This document shows, piece by piece, positions 1-9,239 of a stretch of 35,519 nucleotides of DNA. The translations under genes were made by a program, and so were the position numbers. The notes beneath the pieces were generated by a model. It had not been told where the DNA came from. It made no database searches and saw only the letters and a program-made list of their open reading frames with translations. Position 1 is the stretch's first letter. Each line of letters begins with the position of its first letter. Source of the stretch: an uncultured Clostridia bacterium (GTDB lineage: Bacteria; Bacillota; Clostridia; Oscillospirales; Oscillospiraceae); contig CAMZIY010000009.1 in NCBI GenBank assembly GCA_947307365.1, positions 1-35,519 of the forward strand, given 5' to 3'.

Positions 1-7
1 GTCCATA

Positions 8-760
8 TCAATACAGCACCTTGCTCAGAAATTCCTTCGTCCTGGGGTTCTGGGGGTTGTTCATGATATCGTCCGGTTTCCCGGACTCCGCGATGATCCC
101 CCCGTCCATGAAGAGGATCCGGTCCGATACCTCCCGGGCAAAGCCCATCTCATGGGTGACGATGACAGAGGTCATGCCGCTTTTCACCAACGCCTTGATG
201 ACGTCCAGCACCTCGCCCACCATCTCCGGATCCAGTGCGGAGGTGGGTTCGTCGAAGAGCATCACATCCGGCTCCATAGCCAGAGCCCGGACGATGGCCA
301 GACGCTGCTTCTGCCCGCCGGAGAGACGGCTGGGGTGCTCGTCCTTCTTGTCCAGCAGTCCAACCCGGTTCAGCAGGGATTCCGCCTGTTCGTCCGCTTC
401 CGCCTGGGTGCGCTTGCCCAGGAGGACGGGAGCCAGGGTGATGTTTTTCATGACGGAGAGGTGAGGAAAGACGTTGAAATGCTGGAACACCATGCCCATC
501 TTCTGCCTGTGGAGATTGATATCCACCTTTTCCCCGGTGATCTCCACGCCCTCAAAAAAGATCTTGCCGCTCTCCGGCCGCTCCAGCAGGTTCAGACAGC
601 GGAGGAAGGTGCTCTTGCCGCCGCCGCTGGGGCCGATGATGGACACCACTTCGCCCTTGGCGATATGTTCGGTGACTCCCCTCAGCACGTGCAGGGTCTC
701 CTTGCCCTTGATGGTGAAGCTCTTGTGGAGGTCGACGGTCTCGATCAGATTCTCAGTCAT
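8..760 (-). CDS. Polar amino acid ABC transporter ATP-binding protein (GlnQ/ArtP family)
   Basis: Walker A GPSGGGKS, signature LSGGQKQR, Walker [15 protein letters not shown]; followed by permease and SBP genes. Confidence 0.96.
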   Translation of the reverse strand: MTENLIETVDLHKSFTIKGKETLHVLRGVTEHIAKGEVVSIIGPSGGGKSTFLRCLNLLERPESGKIFFEGVEITGEKVDINLHRQKMGMVFQHFNVFPHLSVMKNITLAPVLLGKRTQAEADEQAESLLNRVGLLDKKDEHPSRLSGGQKQRLAIVRALAMEPDVMLFDEPTSALDPEMVGEVLDVIKALVKSGMTSVIVTHEMGFAREVSDRILFMDGGIIAESGKPDDIMNNPQNPRTKEFLSKVLY

Positions 761-1424
761 TGGCCTTCAGCCTCCTCTCGAACACGCCCAGCAGCTTGCT
801 GAGGATAAAGGTGATCACGAAGTAGATCACGCCCACGATCATCATGCATTCCATGGCCAGGAAAGTGTTGCCCCGGACCTTCAGGCAGGCGGTCATCAGC
901 TCACCCACGAAGAAGGTGGAAGCCAGGGAGGTTTCCTTGATGATGGTGATGAACTCGTTGCCCAGGGCGGGGAGGATGTTCTTGATAGCCTGGGGCAGGA
1001 TGATGAGGAACATGGTCTGCCGGCTGTTCAGCCCCAGGCTTCGGGCCGCCTCCGTCTGCCCTTTGTCCACCGCCTGTATGCCGCTCCGGAAGATCTCCGA
1101 AACATAGCAGCCGGAGTTGATGCACAGGGCGACAGCCACACTGGTGAACTCCGTGACATCGAAGGGAAGGATCTTCGGAACAAGAAAATAACCCACATAT
1201 AGCTGCAGCAGAATAGGCGTGCCCCGGACTATCTCCACAATGGCTATGCAAAGCCAGTTCAGGGGCTTGACGCGTACCGTGCGCCCCAGATATAGCAGCA
1301 TGCCCAGGATCGCGCCGAAGGCAACGGTGAGCAGACTCAGAAGCAAGGTGTAACCGATGCCCTGCACCAGAAATACATACCAGTATTTCTGCATGATTTT
1401 GACGATATTGCTGAAGAAGTCCAA
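753..1424 (-). CDS. Polar amino acid ABC transporter permease (HisM/GlnP family)
   Basis: Multi-TM protein; EAA-loop region [35 protein letters not shown]; 8-bp overlap with the ATPase ORF. Confidence 0.95.
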   Translation of the reverse strand: MDFFSNIVKIMQKYWYVFLVQGIGYTLLLSLLTVAFGAILGMLLYLGRTVRVKPLNWLCIAIVEIVRGTPILLQLYVGYFLVPKILPFDVTEFTSVAVALCINSGCYVSEIFRSGIQAVDKGQTEAARSLGLNSRQTMFLIILPQAIKNILPALGNEFITIIKETSLASTFFVGELMTACLKVRGNTFLAMECMMIVGVIYFVITFILSKLLGVFERRLKAND

Positions 1425-1466
1425 GGTACCGACCTCCGGAACTCAAATTTGCCGGGATATGGATTT

Positions 1467-1498
1467 CCCCGGCGGGCCGATAAAGGCCCGACGGGGAG
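1467..1498. other. Intergenic stem-loop between SBP and permease genes
   Basis: ccccggcgggcc-gataaa-ggcccgacgggg inverted repeat with one mismatch; no U-tract on the minus strand. Confidence 0.6.
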
Positions 1499-1517
1499 GA
1501 TGTACGAATGATATGCG

Positions 1518-2372
1518 TCAGCCGGCCACGTTGCCCTGGTCGTCGTAACCGATCTCGGCGGCGGTATCGATGCCGGCAAGCGTTTCGGCCTCGGTGTACC
1601 ACTGACCGTAGAGACCGGCGGCATAGGCCTTGGCCAGGATCTCATTCACTTGTTTGGTGAGTTCATCAGCGCCCTTTTTCAGCATGATGACGTTGTTCTC
1701 GGCGGACTCGTCCACCTCAAAATCGAAGCCGGTGAAGGCCAGACCGTCATTGTTGGCGATGATGGCTTTGCCGTTGCCGTTGGCCACGGCCAAAGCGTCG
1801 ATGTTGCCGTTCCGCAGCGCTTCCACGGCGGTGCCGATATCGGAGAATTCCTTGATGGTGACGGTATCCGGCAGCTGTTCGTTGCAGAGGTTCATCTGCA
1901 GGGAGGCAGTCTGGGCGCCCACGGTCTTGCCCGCGAAATCTTCCGCCTTGGTCCATTTGCCCTCGTTTTCCTTGATGGTGATGATGGACTGCTCGGTCTC
2001 GTTATCTCCGGCATAATAGTAATCAGAGAGGTTGTAGTTTTCCGCACGCTCGGCGGTGTAGGAGAAGCCGGAGATGGACATGTCCACGGTGCCGGTCTGC
2101 ACGGCGGCCTGGCAGGCGTCAAAGCTCATGGGCTTGATCACCAGCTCACGGCCCATTTCCTGGGCGATGTACTTGGCCAGCGTCACATCGAAGCCGACAT
2201 ACTGGTCCTGGCCCGACTTGGAGGTATCCACAAACTCCATGGGAGCAAAGTCCGGGGAAATGGCGACGGTCAGGGTGGGCTTCCCGGCTTCCTTCTTGGC
2301 GCAGCCGCCAAAGCAGCAAACAGTCAGCAGCAGGGCGGCCAGCAGCAGAGCAACGATCTTCTTCATTGTCAT
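1518..2372 (-). CDS. Amino acid ABC transporter substrate-binding lipoprotein
   Basis: Signal peptide plus lipobox-like MTMKKIVALLLAALLLTVCCFGGCAKKE; SBP family 3-type sequence (PDFAPMEF, GFDVTLAKYIAQEMG). The ORF extends to 2435, but the signal peptide start is at 2372. Confidence 0.95.
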   Translation of the reverse strand: MTMKKIVALLLAALLLTVCCFGGCAKKEAGKPTLTVAISPDFAPMEFVDTSKSGQDQYVGFDVTLAKYIAQEMGRELVIKPMSFDACQAAVQTGTVDMSISGFSYTAERAENYNLSDYYYAGDNETEQSIITIKENEGKWTKAEDFAGKTVGAQTASLQMNLCNEQLPDTVTIKEFSDIGTAVEALRNGNIDALAVANGNGKAIIANNDGLAFTGFDFEVDESAENNVIMLKKGADELTKQVNEILAKAYAAGLYGQWYTEAETLAGIDTAAEIGYDDQGNVAG

Positions 2373-2426
2373 ATTCCTTCTTCCTTTATCATTCGATCCT
2401 GTACCGGTCTTTCCGGAACGGAGCCC

Positions 2427-2455
2427 AGTATACACGAATAAATATTCACTGTCAA
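2427..2455 (-). promoter_or_regulatory. Sigma70-type promoter for the ABC transporter operon
   Basis: On minus strand: TTGACA - 17 nt - TATACT (2455..2450 and 2432..2427). Confidence 0.8.
2434..2449. promoter_or_regulatory. ARG-box-like operator (putative ArgR/AhrC site 1), inside the promoter spacer
   Basis: ACGAATAAATATTCAC matches the ARG box core TGAATwwwwATTCA at nearly all positions. Confidence 0.65.
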
Positions 2456-2484
2456 GGGGATATACTGAATTATTTGCGGGATTT

Positions 2485-2500
2485 ATGAATAGTCATTCAC
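2485..2500. promoter_or_regulatory. ARG-box-like operator (putative site 2)
   Basis: ATGAATAGTCATTCAC; agrees with site 1 at 12 of 16 positions; 51 bp centre-to-centre; overlaps the 3' end of the SDR gene. Confidence 0.5.
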
Positions 2501-3276
2501 CGAGCCAGGGAATATCCGCCGTCGATAGTGAGCACGGCGCCGGTCATGATGTCGCTGGCGTCGGAGGCCAGATACACTGCCAGAGCGCCGATCTCGATGG
2601 GCTCGCCGTAACGGCCGTAGGGAATGCGTTCCGTCAGCATCTCCTCCACCTCCTTGGGGGCGTTGGAGGAAAGGTTGGAATGGGTGTAGCCCGGGGCGAT
2701 GGCATTCACGTTGATGTGGTAGGGGCCCCACTCCCAGGCTAGGCACTTGGTGAGGCGGTTCAGGCCCGCCTTGGCCACGTTGTAGGGGGTGAAGGAGGGA
2801 ATGTTGCACATCTCGCCGCTGTTGGAGGTGACGTTGATCACCTTGCCCTTGCCCTGGTCCCGCATGTGTTTGCCCACCAGGTAGCAGAGGCGGAAAGCGC
2901 CGTTCAGGTCCACGTCGATGCAGCGGAACCATTCGGTGAGGTCTTCGGGGTAATCCAACACCCCGCCCATGGCAGCGACGCCGCCGTTGTTCACCAGGAT
3001 ATCGATCTTTCCGTAGTCCGCCAGGACGGCGTCCACAGATGCCTTGCAGTTTTCAAAATCAGTGATATCCGTGCGGTAGAAGCGGGCCTTTCCCTCGTAC
3101 TTCGCCAGCTTTTCCAGCGCCTCGGCGGCGCGTTTCTCGTTCCGGCAGAAGATGGCGATGTTTGCGCCTTCCTGGGCCATAGCCTCCGCAATGCCGAAGC
3201 CGATGCCCGTATCTCCGCCGGTGATGATGGCGGTCCTGCCCTTGAGACAGAAGGCGGTATCCATAGAAGTGATCAT
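2497..3276 (-). CDS. SDR family NAD(P)-dependent oxidoreductase
   Basis: TGGDTGIGFGIA cofactor motif, NNGG, catalytic YNVAK; C-terminal LTIDGGYSL. Confidence 0.93.
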   Translation of the reverse strand: MITSMDTAFCLKGRTAIITGGDTGIGFGIAEAMAQEGANIAIFCRNEKRAAEALEKLAKYEGKARFYRTDITDFENCKASVDAVLADYGKIDILVNNGGVAAMGGVLDYPEDLTEWFRCIDVDLNGAFRLCYLVGKHMRDQGKGKVINVTSNSGEMCNIPSFTPYNVAKAGLNRLTKCLAWEWGPYHINVNAIAPGYTHSNLSSNAPKEVEEMLTERIPYGRYGEPIEIGALAVYLASDASDIMTGAVLTIDGGYSLAR

Positions 3277-3384
3277 GAAAACAGGTCTCCCTTCCGAATA
3301 ATAGTCTAGTCGGATTGTATCATTATTCTCTAAAAAACGCAATCGAAGGGTGAAAAAGCTGTGGAAAAAAGCGCGGTGATTTGG

Positions 3385-3390
3385 TATAAT
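3385..3390 (+). promoter_or_regulatory. Extended -10 promoter element upstream of the Mo-hydroxylase gene
   Basis: TGGTATAAT, about 70 nt upstream of ATG 3460; weak -35. Confidence 0.55.
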
Positions 3391-3459
3391 CCAGACTGAA
3401 GGAATCTATGCCGGTTTACCGAAAGGGCAGACCGGGATCGGAATAAGGAGGTCTGCGCT

Positions 3460-5826
3460 ATGCCGGATTATGCAGGCGTAAACGGATTGAGGGAGGAATT
3501 CAAGGTCGTAGGCAAGCCCAATCTGCCCGGTGTGCTTTCCTATGCCGTGGCGACGGGCGTCGCTAAGTTCGGGGCGGACTATGTGAAGCCGGATATGCTC
3601 TATGCCCGCTTCTTACACAGCCCCTACGCCAATGCAAAGATCATAAAGCTGGATACTGCGAAAGCCAGGGCGATCCCCGGGGTGGTGGATATCCTCACCT
3701 GGGAAGACCCGGATATCGCCAATTTCGTCGGCAATGGGGAGCACTGGGGCGCACCCAGGCCCTGGCTGGACAATATCGCGGATATGGAAGGAGCCGAGGT
3801 AGGCTGCATCGTGGTCTGCGAGACGGAGGATCTCTGCGATGAAGCCCTGCGGGCTCTGGAGATCGAATGGGAGATCCTGCCCCACGTGGTGGACATCAAA
3901 AAAGGCGCGGAGCCGGATGCCGCGGTCATCTTCCCCGGCGTCAACACCCCCACCACCTTCGGCCGCCGCGGCGGCGGAGGGCCGGAGCTTCCCCCCAAGC
4001 AGGGGAACGTTTCCCACGCAGGCATGGACGAGGGCGACGCGGACAAGGCCATGGCGGAGAGCGAGTTCACCCTGGAATTCGATATGAATATGCCCTCCTA
4101 CGGCTCCGTGATGCCCAATCTTCCCGGCTCCCTGGGCTGGTGGGAGGATGATCCCTACCACGGCGGCGGACCCAGCCTCCATATCGAAGGCGCCGTTCGC
4201 AACCGGGAGCCCATTGCCCGGTCCTACCATATGCCCATTGAAAAGACGATCCAGGAAGGCCTGTTCATGGGCGGGCGGTACTGCGACTGGGGCCTCCGGC
4301 GCAGCCAGGAGATCACCCCGCTGCTGGCCAAGCGCACCGGCCGGCCCGTGCGCTGCATGAATACCCGGGAGGAGACCTTCGACTTTCTCATGAACCAGCG
4401 TTTCTGCCACGTGAAGGTGGGCTTCGACCATAACGGGGTCATCACCGCCATCATCGATAATTCCCTGGCGGACGCGGGCGTGCGGGGAAGCTCCTCCTTC
4501 GGAACCGCAGGCGACCTGACCTACGGGCCCTATACCTCCATCAAATGCACCAACGTGAAGCAGCGGATGGATATCGTGGATTCCAACCGGGGAATGATGT
4601 ACGTCTCCGGTCAGCACTGCCCCTTCAACTGGGACATCATCAGCATGGCGGAGTATCTGATCGCGGAAAAGCTGGGCCTGGACCCCATCGACGTGGCCAA
4701 GGCGAATCTCCACGGTCCCAAGGAGAAGAACGATACGAACCCGGTGCCCTCTTTTGAGGCCTGCATCGCGGAGGGCCGCAAGCTCATGGACTGGAGCTGG
4801 CACAAGGACGGGGCGAAGCGGCTGCCGGACGGGCGGCTCCACGGAGCCAGCTTCCGGTATCAGCAGTGTCCCCGCCATTCCGGCATGAATTATTCCGTGA
4901 AGCTGGAGCTGCGGGACGGCGTGGTTCATTTTCCCACCCAGGGCCCGCACGTGGGCATCTACGGCGTGGAGTGCAACGCCATGGTGGCGGCTGAGGAGCT
5001 GGGTCTAAAGTACGAAGATATCGCGGTGGATTTCGATTATCGGGAGGCCTTCACTCCCCAGGGCGGCGGTTCGGACGGCGTTACCGCCTCCTCCTGGGTC
5101 ACCAAGGAATGCGCCAATGATTTGAAAAAGCAGATCCTGGAGTCGGCCATCCGCCAGGCGGATAACCCGCCCCCTCCCAGCATGTTTGATTTCGGACGGC
5201 CCAAAAAAGAGAATCCCCTGAAGGGGCGCAAACCCGAGGAACTGGACATCGTGGACGGTCTGGTGTGCCTGAAGGAGGACCACTCCGTCGGCCTGCCCCT
5301 GAAGGAAGCCACCAGCGAGAACCTGTTTGCCACCTTTACCGGGAAGCCTCCCCTGTCCGTCTGGAGCGTCGGCCCCGGCGCCCGGCAGATGGATGCCATG
5401 AACACCGCCTACTGCGAGGTGGCGGTGGATGAGGAGACCGGCGAGGTGGAGATCCTCCGTTTCGGTGTGGTGGCGGATCCGGGTAAAGTGATCCGGCTCA
5501 CCTCTCTGGAGAGCCAGGTGGACCAGGTCATGTACATGAGCCAGGGGTGCCAGCTCCTGGAGGACTTCATCTATGACGAGCACACAGGAGTACGGCTGAA
5601 CTCCAATATGATCGATTATCATAAGCCCACCATGGCGGATGTCCCCCCGGTGGACAAAGCCTTCCTGGAGACCCGGGCCAGCAACGGCGCCTACGGCGGC
5701 AGCGGCATCAGCCACAGCCTGGCCAATACCCACCTGGTGGTCATGGCCATCCACAACGCCATCGGCGTATGGGTGGATCCCCCCGCGACCCCGGATAAGG
5801 TCCTCCAGGCTTTGGGCAAGGGCTGA
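3460..5826 (+). CDS. Xanthine dehydrogenase/aldehyde oxidase family molybdopterin-binding subunit, divergent
   Basis: 788 aa; N-terminal domain DMLYARFLHSPYANAKIIKLDTAKARAIPGVVDILT and C-terminal layout (NAIGVWVDPPATPDKVLQAL) typical of the family; SD aaggagg. Confidence 0.85.
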   Translation: MPDYAGVNGLREEFKVVGKPNLPGVLSYAVATGVAKFGADYVKPDMLYARFLHSPYANAKIIKLDTAKARAIPGVVDILTWEDPDIANFVGNGEHWGAPRPWLDNIADMEGAEVGCIVVCETEDLCDEALRALEIEWEILPHVVDIKKGAEPDAAVIFPGVNTPTTFGRRGGGGPELPPKQGNVSHAGMDEGDADKAMAESEFTLEFDMNMPSYGSVMPNLPGSLGWWEDDPYHGGGPSLHIEGAVRNREPIARSYHMPIEKTIQEGLFMGGRYCDWGLRRSQEITPLLAKRTGRPVRCMNTREETFDFLMNQRFCHVKVGFDHNGVITAIIDNSLADAGVRGSSSFGTAGDLTYGPYTSIKCTNVKQRMDIVDSNRGMMYVSGQHCPFNWDIISMAEYLIAEKLGLDPIDVAKANLHGPKEKNDTNPVPSFEACIAEGRKLMDWSWHKDGAKRLPDGRLHGASFRYQQCPRHSGMNYSVKLELRDGVVHFPTQGPHVGIYGVECNAMVAAEELGLKYEDIAVDFDYREAFTPQGGGSDGVTASSWVTKECANDLKKQILESAIRQADNPPPPSMFDFGRPKKENPLKGRKPEELDIVDGLVCLKEDHSVGLPLKEATSENLFATFTGKPPLSVWSVGPGARQMDAMNTAYCEVAVDEETGEVEILRFGVVADPGKVIRLTSLESQVDQVMYMSQGCQLLEDFIYDEHTGVRLNSNMIDYHKPTMADVPPVDKAFLETRASNGAYGGSGISHSLANTHLVVMAIHNAIGVWVDPPATPDKVLQALGKG

Positions 5827-5846
5827 TCGGTACCGAATGAAACCCC

Positions 5847-5870
5847 GAGGCGCGGCAGCAGCCGCGCCTC
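5847..5870. other. Stem-loop downstream of the Mo-hydroxylase gene (possible terminator)
   Basis: gaggcgcgg-cagcag-ccgcgcctc perfect inverted repeat; no T-tract. Confidence 0.45.
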
Positions 5871-5923
5871 GCGCCATATCCTGCCGCGCCCGTAATATGC
5901 GATCCGAACAGGAGTGTTTGCTC

Positions 5924-7321
5924 ATGAAATCATATACCCGGCTTCCCCGGGATGCGGACCCCAAGTTCCTCCGGATCTTCACCAGGGACAAGGCGTTTTA
6001 CCGGACCTTTTTCCCTCTGCTGCTGGTCATCGCCCTGCAGCAGCTGGCCGCCCTGACGGTGAACCTGGTGGACAACCTCATGCTGGGCACCTATTCCGAA
6101 CTGGCCCTCTCCGGCGCCACCTTGGTGAATCAGCTTCAGTTCGTGCTTCAGCAGATCGCTGCGGGGATCGGCATGGGCATCGTGGTGCTGGCCTCCCAGT
6201 ACTGGGGCCAGCGCCGCACAGGACCGATCAAAAAGATCATCTCCATGGGCATGGTCTTCGGGATCGCAGCCGGGCTCGTCTTCTTCATTCTGTCCACATT
6301 CATGCCCAGGACCCTGCTTTCCCTGTTTACGGGAGACGAAGCGGTGATCGAAGAAGGGCTTCGGTATCTGAAGGTCATGCGCTGGACGTATCTGCTCTTT
6401 GCCGTATCCAATACCCTGATGTACGCTCTGCAGAGCGTGGAGACCGCCTTGATCGGCACCATCATGTCTCTCAGCACCATCGTGATCAACGCCTGCCTGA
6501 ATTACTGCCTGATCTACGGCCATTTCGGGGCTCCGGAGCTGGGGGTGACCGGCGCGGCGATCGCGACGCTTACCAGCCGCACGGTGGAGCTGCTGATCAT
6601 TCTGATCTATACGCTGTACATAGACAAAAAGCTGCGGATGAAGCTGCGGGAGATCTTCTCCCTGGACGGGACATATCTCCGGGATTACGTCAAAGTTTCC
6701 ACGCCGGTCATCGTCAGCGGTCTGCTCTGGGGGATCGCCCAGGCGGCCCAGACGGCGGTCCTGGGGCACATCAGCGCCCAGGTCATCGCCGCCAACAGCA
6801 TCGCGGTGACCGTCTCCCAGGTCTTTGCCGTGTTCGGCATGGCCTGCGCCAACGTGGCTTCCGTGGTCACCGGAAAGACCATCGGGGAAGGCCGCCTGGA
6901 TATGGTCCGCTCCTATGCCAAGACCATGCAGGGGATCTTTCTGACCCTGGGAACGATCCTGGGGATCCTGCTGTTCCTGTGCAAGGGGCCCATCGTGGGC
7001 ATTTACCGGATCTCTGCGGAGACCCGATCCCTCTCCCTGCAGTTTCTGACGATCCTCAGCGTCACCACCATCGGTTCCTGTTACGAGTACCCGGTGGAGA
7101 GCGGGATCATCGGCGGGGGAGGGAGCACAAAATATGCCGCCATGACGGACAATCTCTTCATGTGGCTGTTCACCATCCCCTCCGCCGTGCTCAGCGCCTT
7201 CGTCTTTCATTTTCCCCCGGCGGTCACTTACTGCTGTCTGAAGGCGGATCAGCTGCTGAAATGCATCCCCAACAGCATCGTCTGCAACCGCTTCCGCTGG
7301 GTGAAGATCCTTACACGCTGA
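5924..7321 (+). CDS. MATE family efflux transporter
   Basis: Multi-TM; LQQLAALTVNLVDNLMLGTYSELALSGATLVNQ typical of MATE; ORF extended upstream to 5639 but start placed at MKSYTRLP. Confidence 0.92.
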   Translation: MKSYTRLPRDADPKFLRIFTRDKAFYRTFFPLLLVIALQQLAALTVNLVDNLMLGTYSELALSGATLVNQLQFVLQQIAAGIGMGIVVLASQYWGQRRTGPIKKIISMGMVFGIAAGLVFFILSTFMPRTLLSLFTGDEAVIEEGLRYLKVMRWTYLLFAVSNTLMYALQSVETALIGTIMSLSTIVINACLNYCLIYGHFGAPELGVTGAAIATLTSRTVELLIILIYTLYIDKKLRMKLREIFSLDGTYLRDYVKVSTPVIVSGLLWGIAQAAQTAVLGHISAQVIAANSIAVTVSQVFAVFGMACANVASVVTGKTIGEGRLDMVRSYAKTMQGIFLTLGTILGILLFLCKGPIVGIYRISAETRSLSLQFLTILSVTTIGSCYEYPVESGIIGGGGSTKYAAMTDNLFMWLFTIPSAVLSAFVFHFPPAVTYCCLKADQLLKCIPNSIVCNRFRWVKILTR

Positions 7322-7336
7322 GCCATGAAACAACGG

Positions 7337-7368
7337 GGCAGCAAGGCATATCGCCTTGCTGCCTTTTT
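7337..7368 (+). terminator. Rho-independent terminator
   Basis: ggcagcaaggc-atatc-gccttgctgcc followed by ttttt. Confidence 0.9.
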
Positions 7369-7380
7369 ACAGCGGGTGAT

Positions 7381-7965
7381 TCAGAATCCTGCGTCTTCCC
7401 CATAGCCCAGCGCGGAGACGGGAAGGACGGGCCGGGGCTCCGGACTGTGCTCACCCAGGACTTTATCCATCCAGACCATGTGATACCAGCGGCCGAATTT
7501 GCTGCCGATGTTGGGGAAGCGGGCGATCTCCCGGAAGCCCAGAGCGGCATGAAAACGGATGCTGTCCATGGTCAGATATTCGTCCTCCGGTTCCGGCAAA
7601 GCGATACTGGCCAGCATATCCAGGATCCCCTGAGCCCGGAGGAGCTCTTCCAGCACGGCATAAAGCTGTCTGCCCAGTCCGCGGCGGTGCTGATCCATGC
7701 GGATGTAGATGGAGGTCTCCGCCGCCCAGTCATAGGCGGCCCTCCCTTTAAAGGGAGAAGCGTAGCAATACCCCAGCAGCCGACCGTTTTCCTCCGCAGC
7801 CAGATAGGGATAACGTTGCCGGATCCCCTCGATCCGCCGCCGGAACTCCTCCGGCGACGGCGGTTCATATTCAAAGGTGATGGCCGTATGCCGGACGTAG
7901 GGGGCATAGATCCCCGCCAGTTCTTCGGCGTCCTCCGGCCGGACAAAACGGATATGGGTCGCCAT
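7381..7965 (-). CDS. GNAT family N-acetyltransferase (phosphinothricin acetyltransferase-like)
   Basis: MATHIRFVRPEDAEELAGIYAPYV; IDQHRRGLGRQLY-type acetyl-CoA loop. Confidence 0.9.
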   Translation of the reverse strand: MATHIRFVRPEDAEELAGIYAPYVRHTAITFEYEPPSPEEFRRRIEGIRQRYPYLAAEENGRLLGYCYASPFKGRAAYDWAAETSIYIRMDQHRRGLGRQLYAVLEELLRAQGILDMLASIALPEPEDEYLTMDSIRFHAALGFREIARFPNIGSKFGRWYHMVWMDKVLGEHSPEPRPVLPVSALGYGEDAGF

Positions 7966-8084
7966 GCGCGACACTCCCTTCCTCCCGGAATGCACTGCAT
8001 TATACGTTTTCCGGAGCCGGAATGCAATCCCTGAAAGGAATCGCCCCTCCTGCGTGGGCTCCCCGAAGGGGCAATGGCCTTCGG

Positions 8085-8113
8085 TTGCAGAAGCGGGGGA
8101 AATCTGGTATAAA
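8085..8113 (+). promoter_or_regulatory. Predicted promoter of the cobalamin operon
   Basis: TTGCAG - 17 nt - TATAAA with extended TGG, upstream of cobT. Confidence 0.6.
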
Positions 8114-8147
8114 AGGATAGGTCGGACCGACCGAGGAGGATCTGGAT

Positions 8148-9239
8148 ATGGAAGAAAAGCTGAAAGCGCTGCTCCGTTCCATCGGCCCCCTGGACGACCG
8201 GGCGATGGAAAAGGCCCGGGAGCGCCAGGCGGAGCTGGCGAAGCCGCCCGGCAGCCTGGGCAGACTGGAGGATATCTCCATCCGCCTGGCCGGGATCACC
8301 GGGCAGGTGCACAATACAGTGGAGAAGCGGAGGATCATCGTTCTCTGTGCGGATAACGGCGTGGCGGAGGAAGGCGTCGCCTCCGCGCCGCAGACCGTCA
8401 CCGCCGCCCAGGCGGTGAATATGACCCGGCGGCTCACCGGCATGTCCACCCTGGCAAAGCACTTCGGGGACGACGTGCAGGTGGTGGATATGGGCATCGC
8501 CTGTCCCTATAACTGCCCCGGCATTCTCAACAGGAGCCTGGGCAGGGGCACGAAAAACCTGTATCGGGAACCGGCCATGACCCGGCAGCAGGCCCTGCAG
8601 GCCATCCTTACCGGGGCGGAGCTTGCCTATCAGGCCGGGGCGGAAGGGATCCGGGTGATCGGAGTGGGGGAAATGGGCATCGGCAACACCACCACCTCCG
8701 CCGCCGTTCTGGCCGCCCTCACCGGCCTCAGCGTGGAGCAGGTCACCGGCCGCGGCGGCGGGATCACGGACGAGAACTTCCGGAAAAAGAAGCGCGTCAT
8801 CGCCCATGCCCTGGAGCTGCATCGGCCGGACCGGGATGACCCCGTGGACGTGCTGAGCAAGGTGGGCGGCTTCGATCTGGCCGCCATGTGCGGCGTGTTC
8901 CTGGGCGCGGCGGCGAATCGGATCCCCGTGGTGGCGGACGGATTCATCTCCATCGTGGCGGCTCTGTGCGCGGGGCGGCTGTGTTCCCGGGCGGCGGAGT
9001 ATATTTTCCCCAGCCACGCCTCCTATGAGATCGGCTACAGGCTGGCGGCACAGGAACTGGGCTTGGAACCCTGGCTGCTGCTGAACATGCGCCTGGGCGA
9101 GGGGAGCGGGTGCCCGCTGGCCTTCCAGGTGATGGACGCCGCCTGCGCCGTCATGAACGAGATGGCCACCTTCGCGGAGGCCAGCATCAACGATGATTAC
9201 CTGGAGGAGATCCGGGCAGGGGAGAGTTTCAAGGTATGA
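8148..9239 (+). CDS. cobT: Nicotinate-nucleotide--dimethylbenzimidazole phosphoribosyltransferase
   Basis: KPPGSLGRLE, ADNGVAEEGVAS, GEMGIGNTTTSAAV, RLGEGSG motifs. Confidence 0.97.
   Translation: MEEKLKALLRSIGPLDDRAMEKARERQAELAKPPGSLGRLEDISIRLAGITGQVHNTVEKRRIIVLCADNGVAEEGVASAPQTVTAAQAVNMTRRLTGMSTLAKHFGDDVQVVDMGIACPYNCPGILNRSLGRGTKNLYREPAMTRQQALQAILTGAELAYQAGAEGIRVIGVGEMGIGNTTTSAAVLAALTGLSVEQVTGRGGGITDENFRKKKRVIAHALELHRPDRDDPVDVLSKVGGFDLAAMCGVFLGAAANRIPVVADGFISIVAALCAGRLCSRAAEYIFPSHASYEIGYRLAAQELGLEPWLLLNMRLGEGSGCPLAFQVMDAACAVMNEMATFAEASINDDYLEEIRAGESFKV

Noticed and set aside
152-1202. Long plus-strand ORFs antisense to the ABC transporter genes
   Set aside because: Antisense shadows of strongly supported genes in GC-rich DNA; no RBS or family signal.
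3613-4950. 445-aa minus-strand ORF antisense to the Mo-hydroxylase
   Set aside because: His/Gly/Ala-rich mirror translation typical of antisense frames; the plus-strand gene has clear homology.
5914-8034. 706-aa plus-strand ORF spanning the MATE gene and the opposite-strand GNAT gene
   Set aside because: Arg/Pro/His-rich low-plausibility protein crossing a strong terminator at 7337-7368.
8041-8100. Possible cobalamin riboswitch upstream of cobT
   Set aside because: Leader between predicted promoter and ATG is only about 35 nt, and no B12-box-like sequence was seen.
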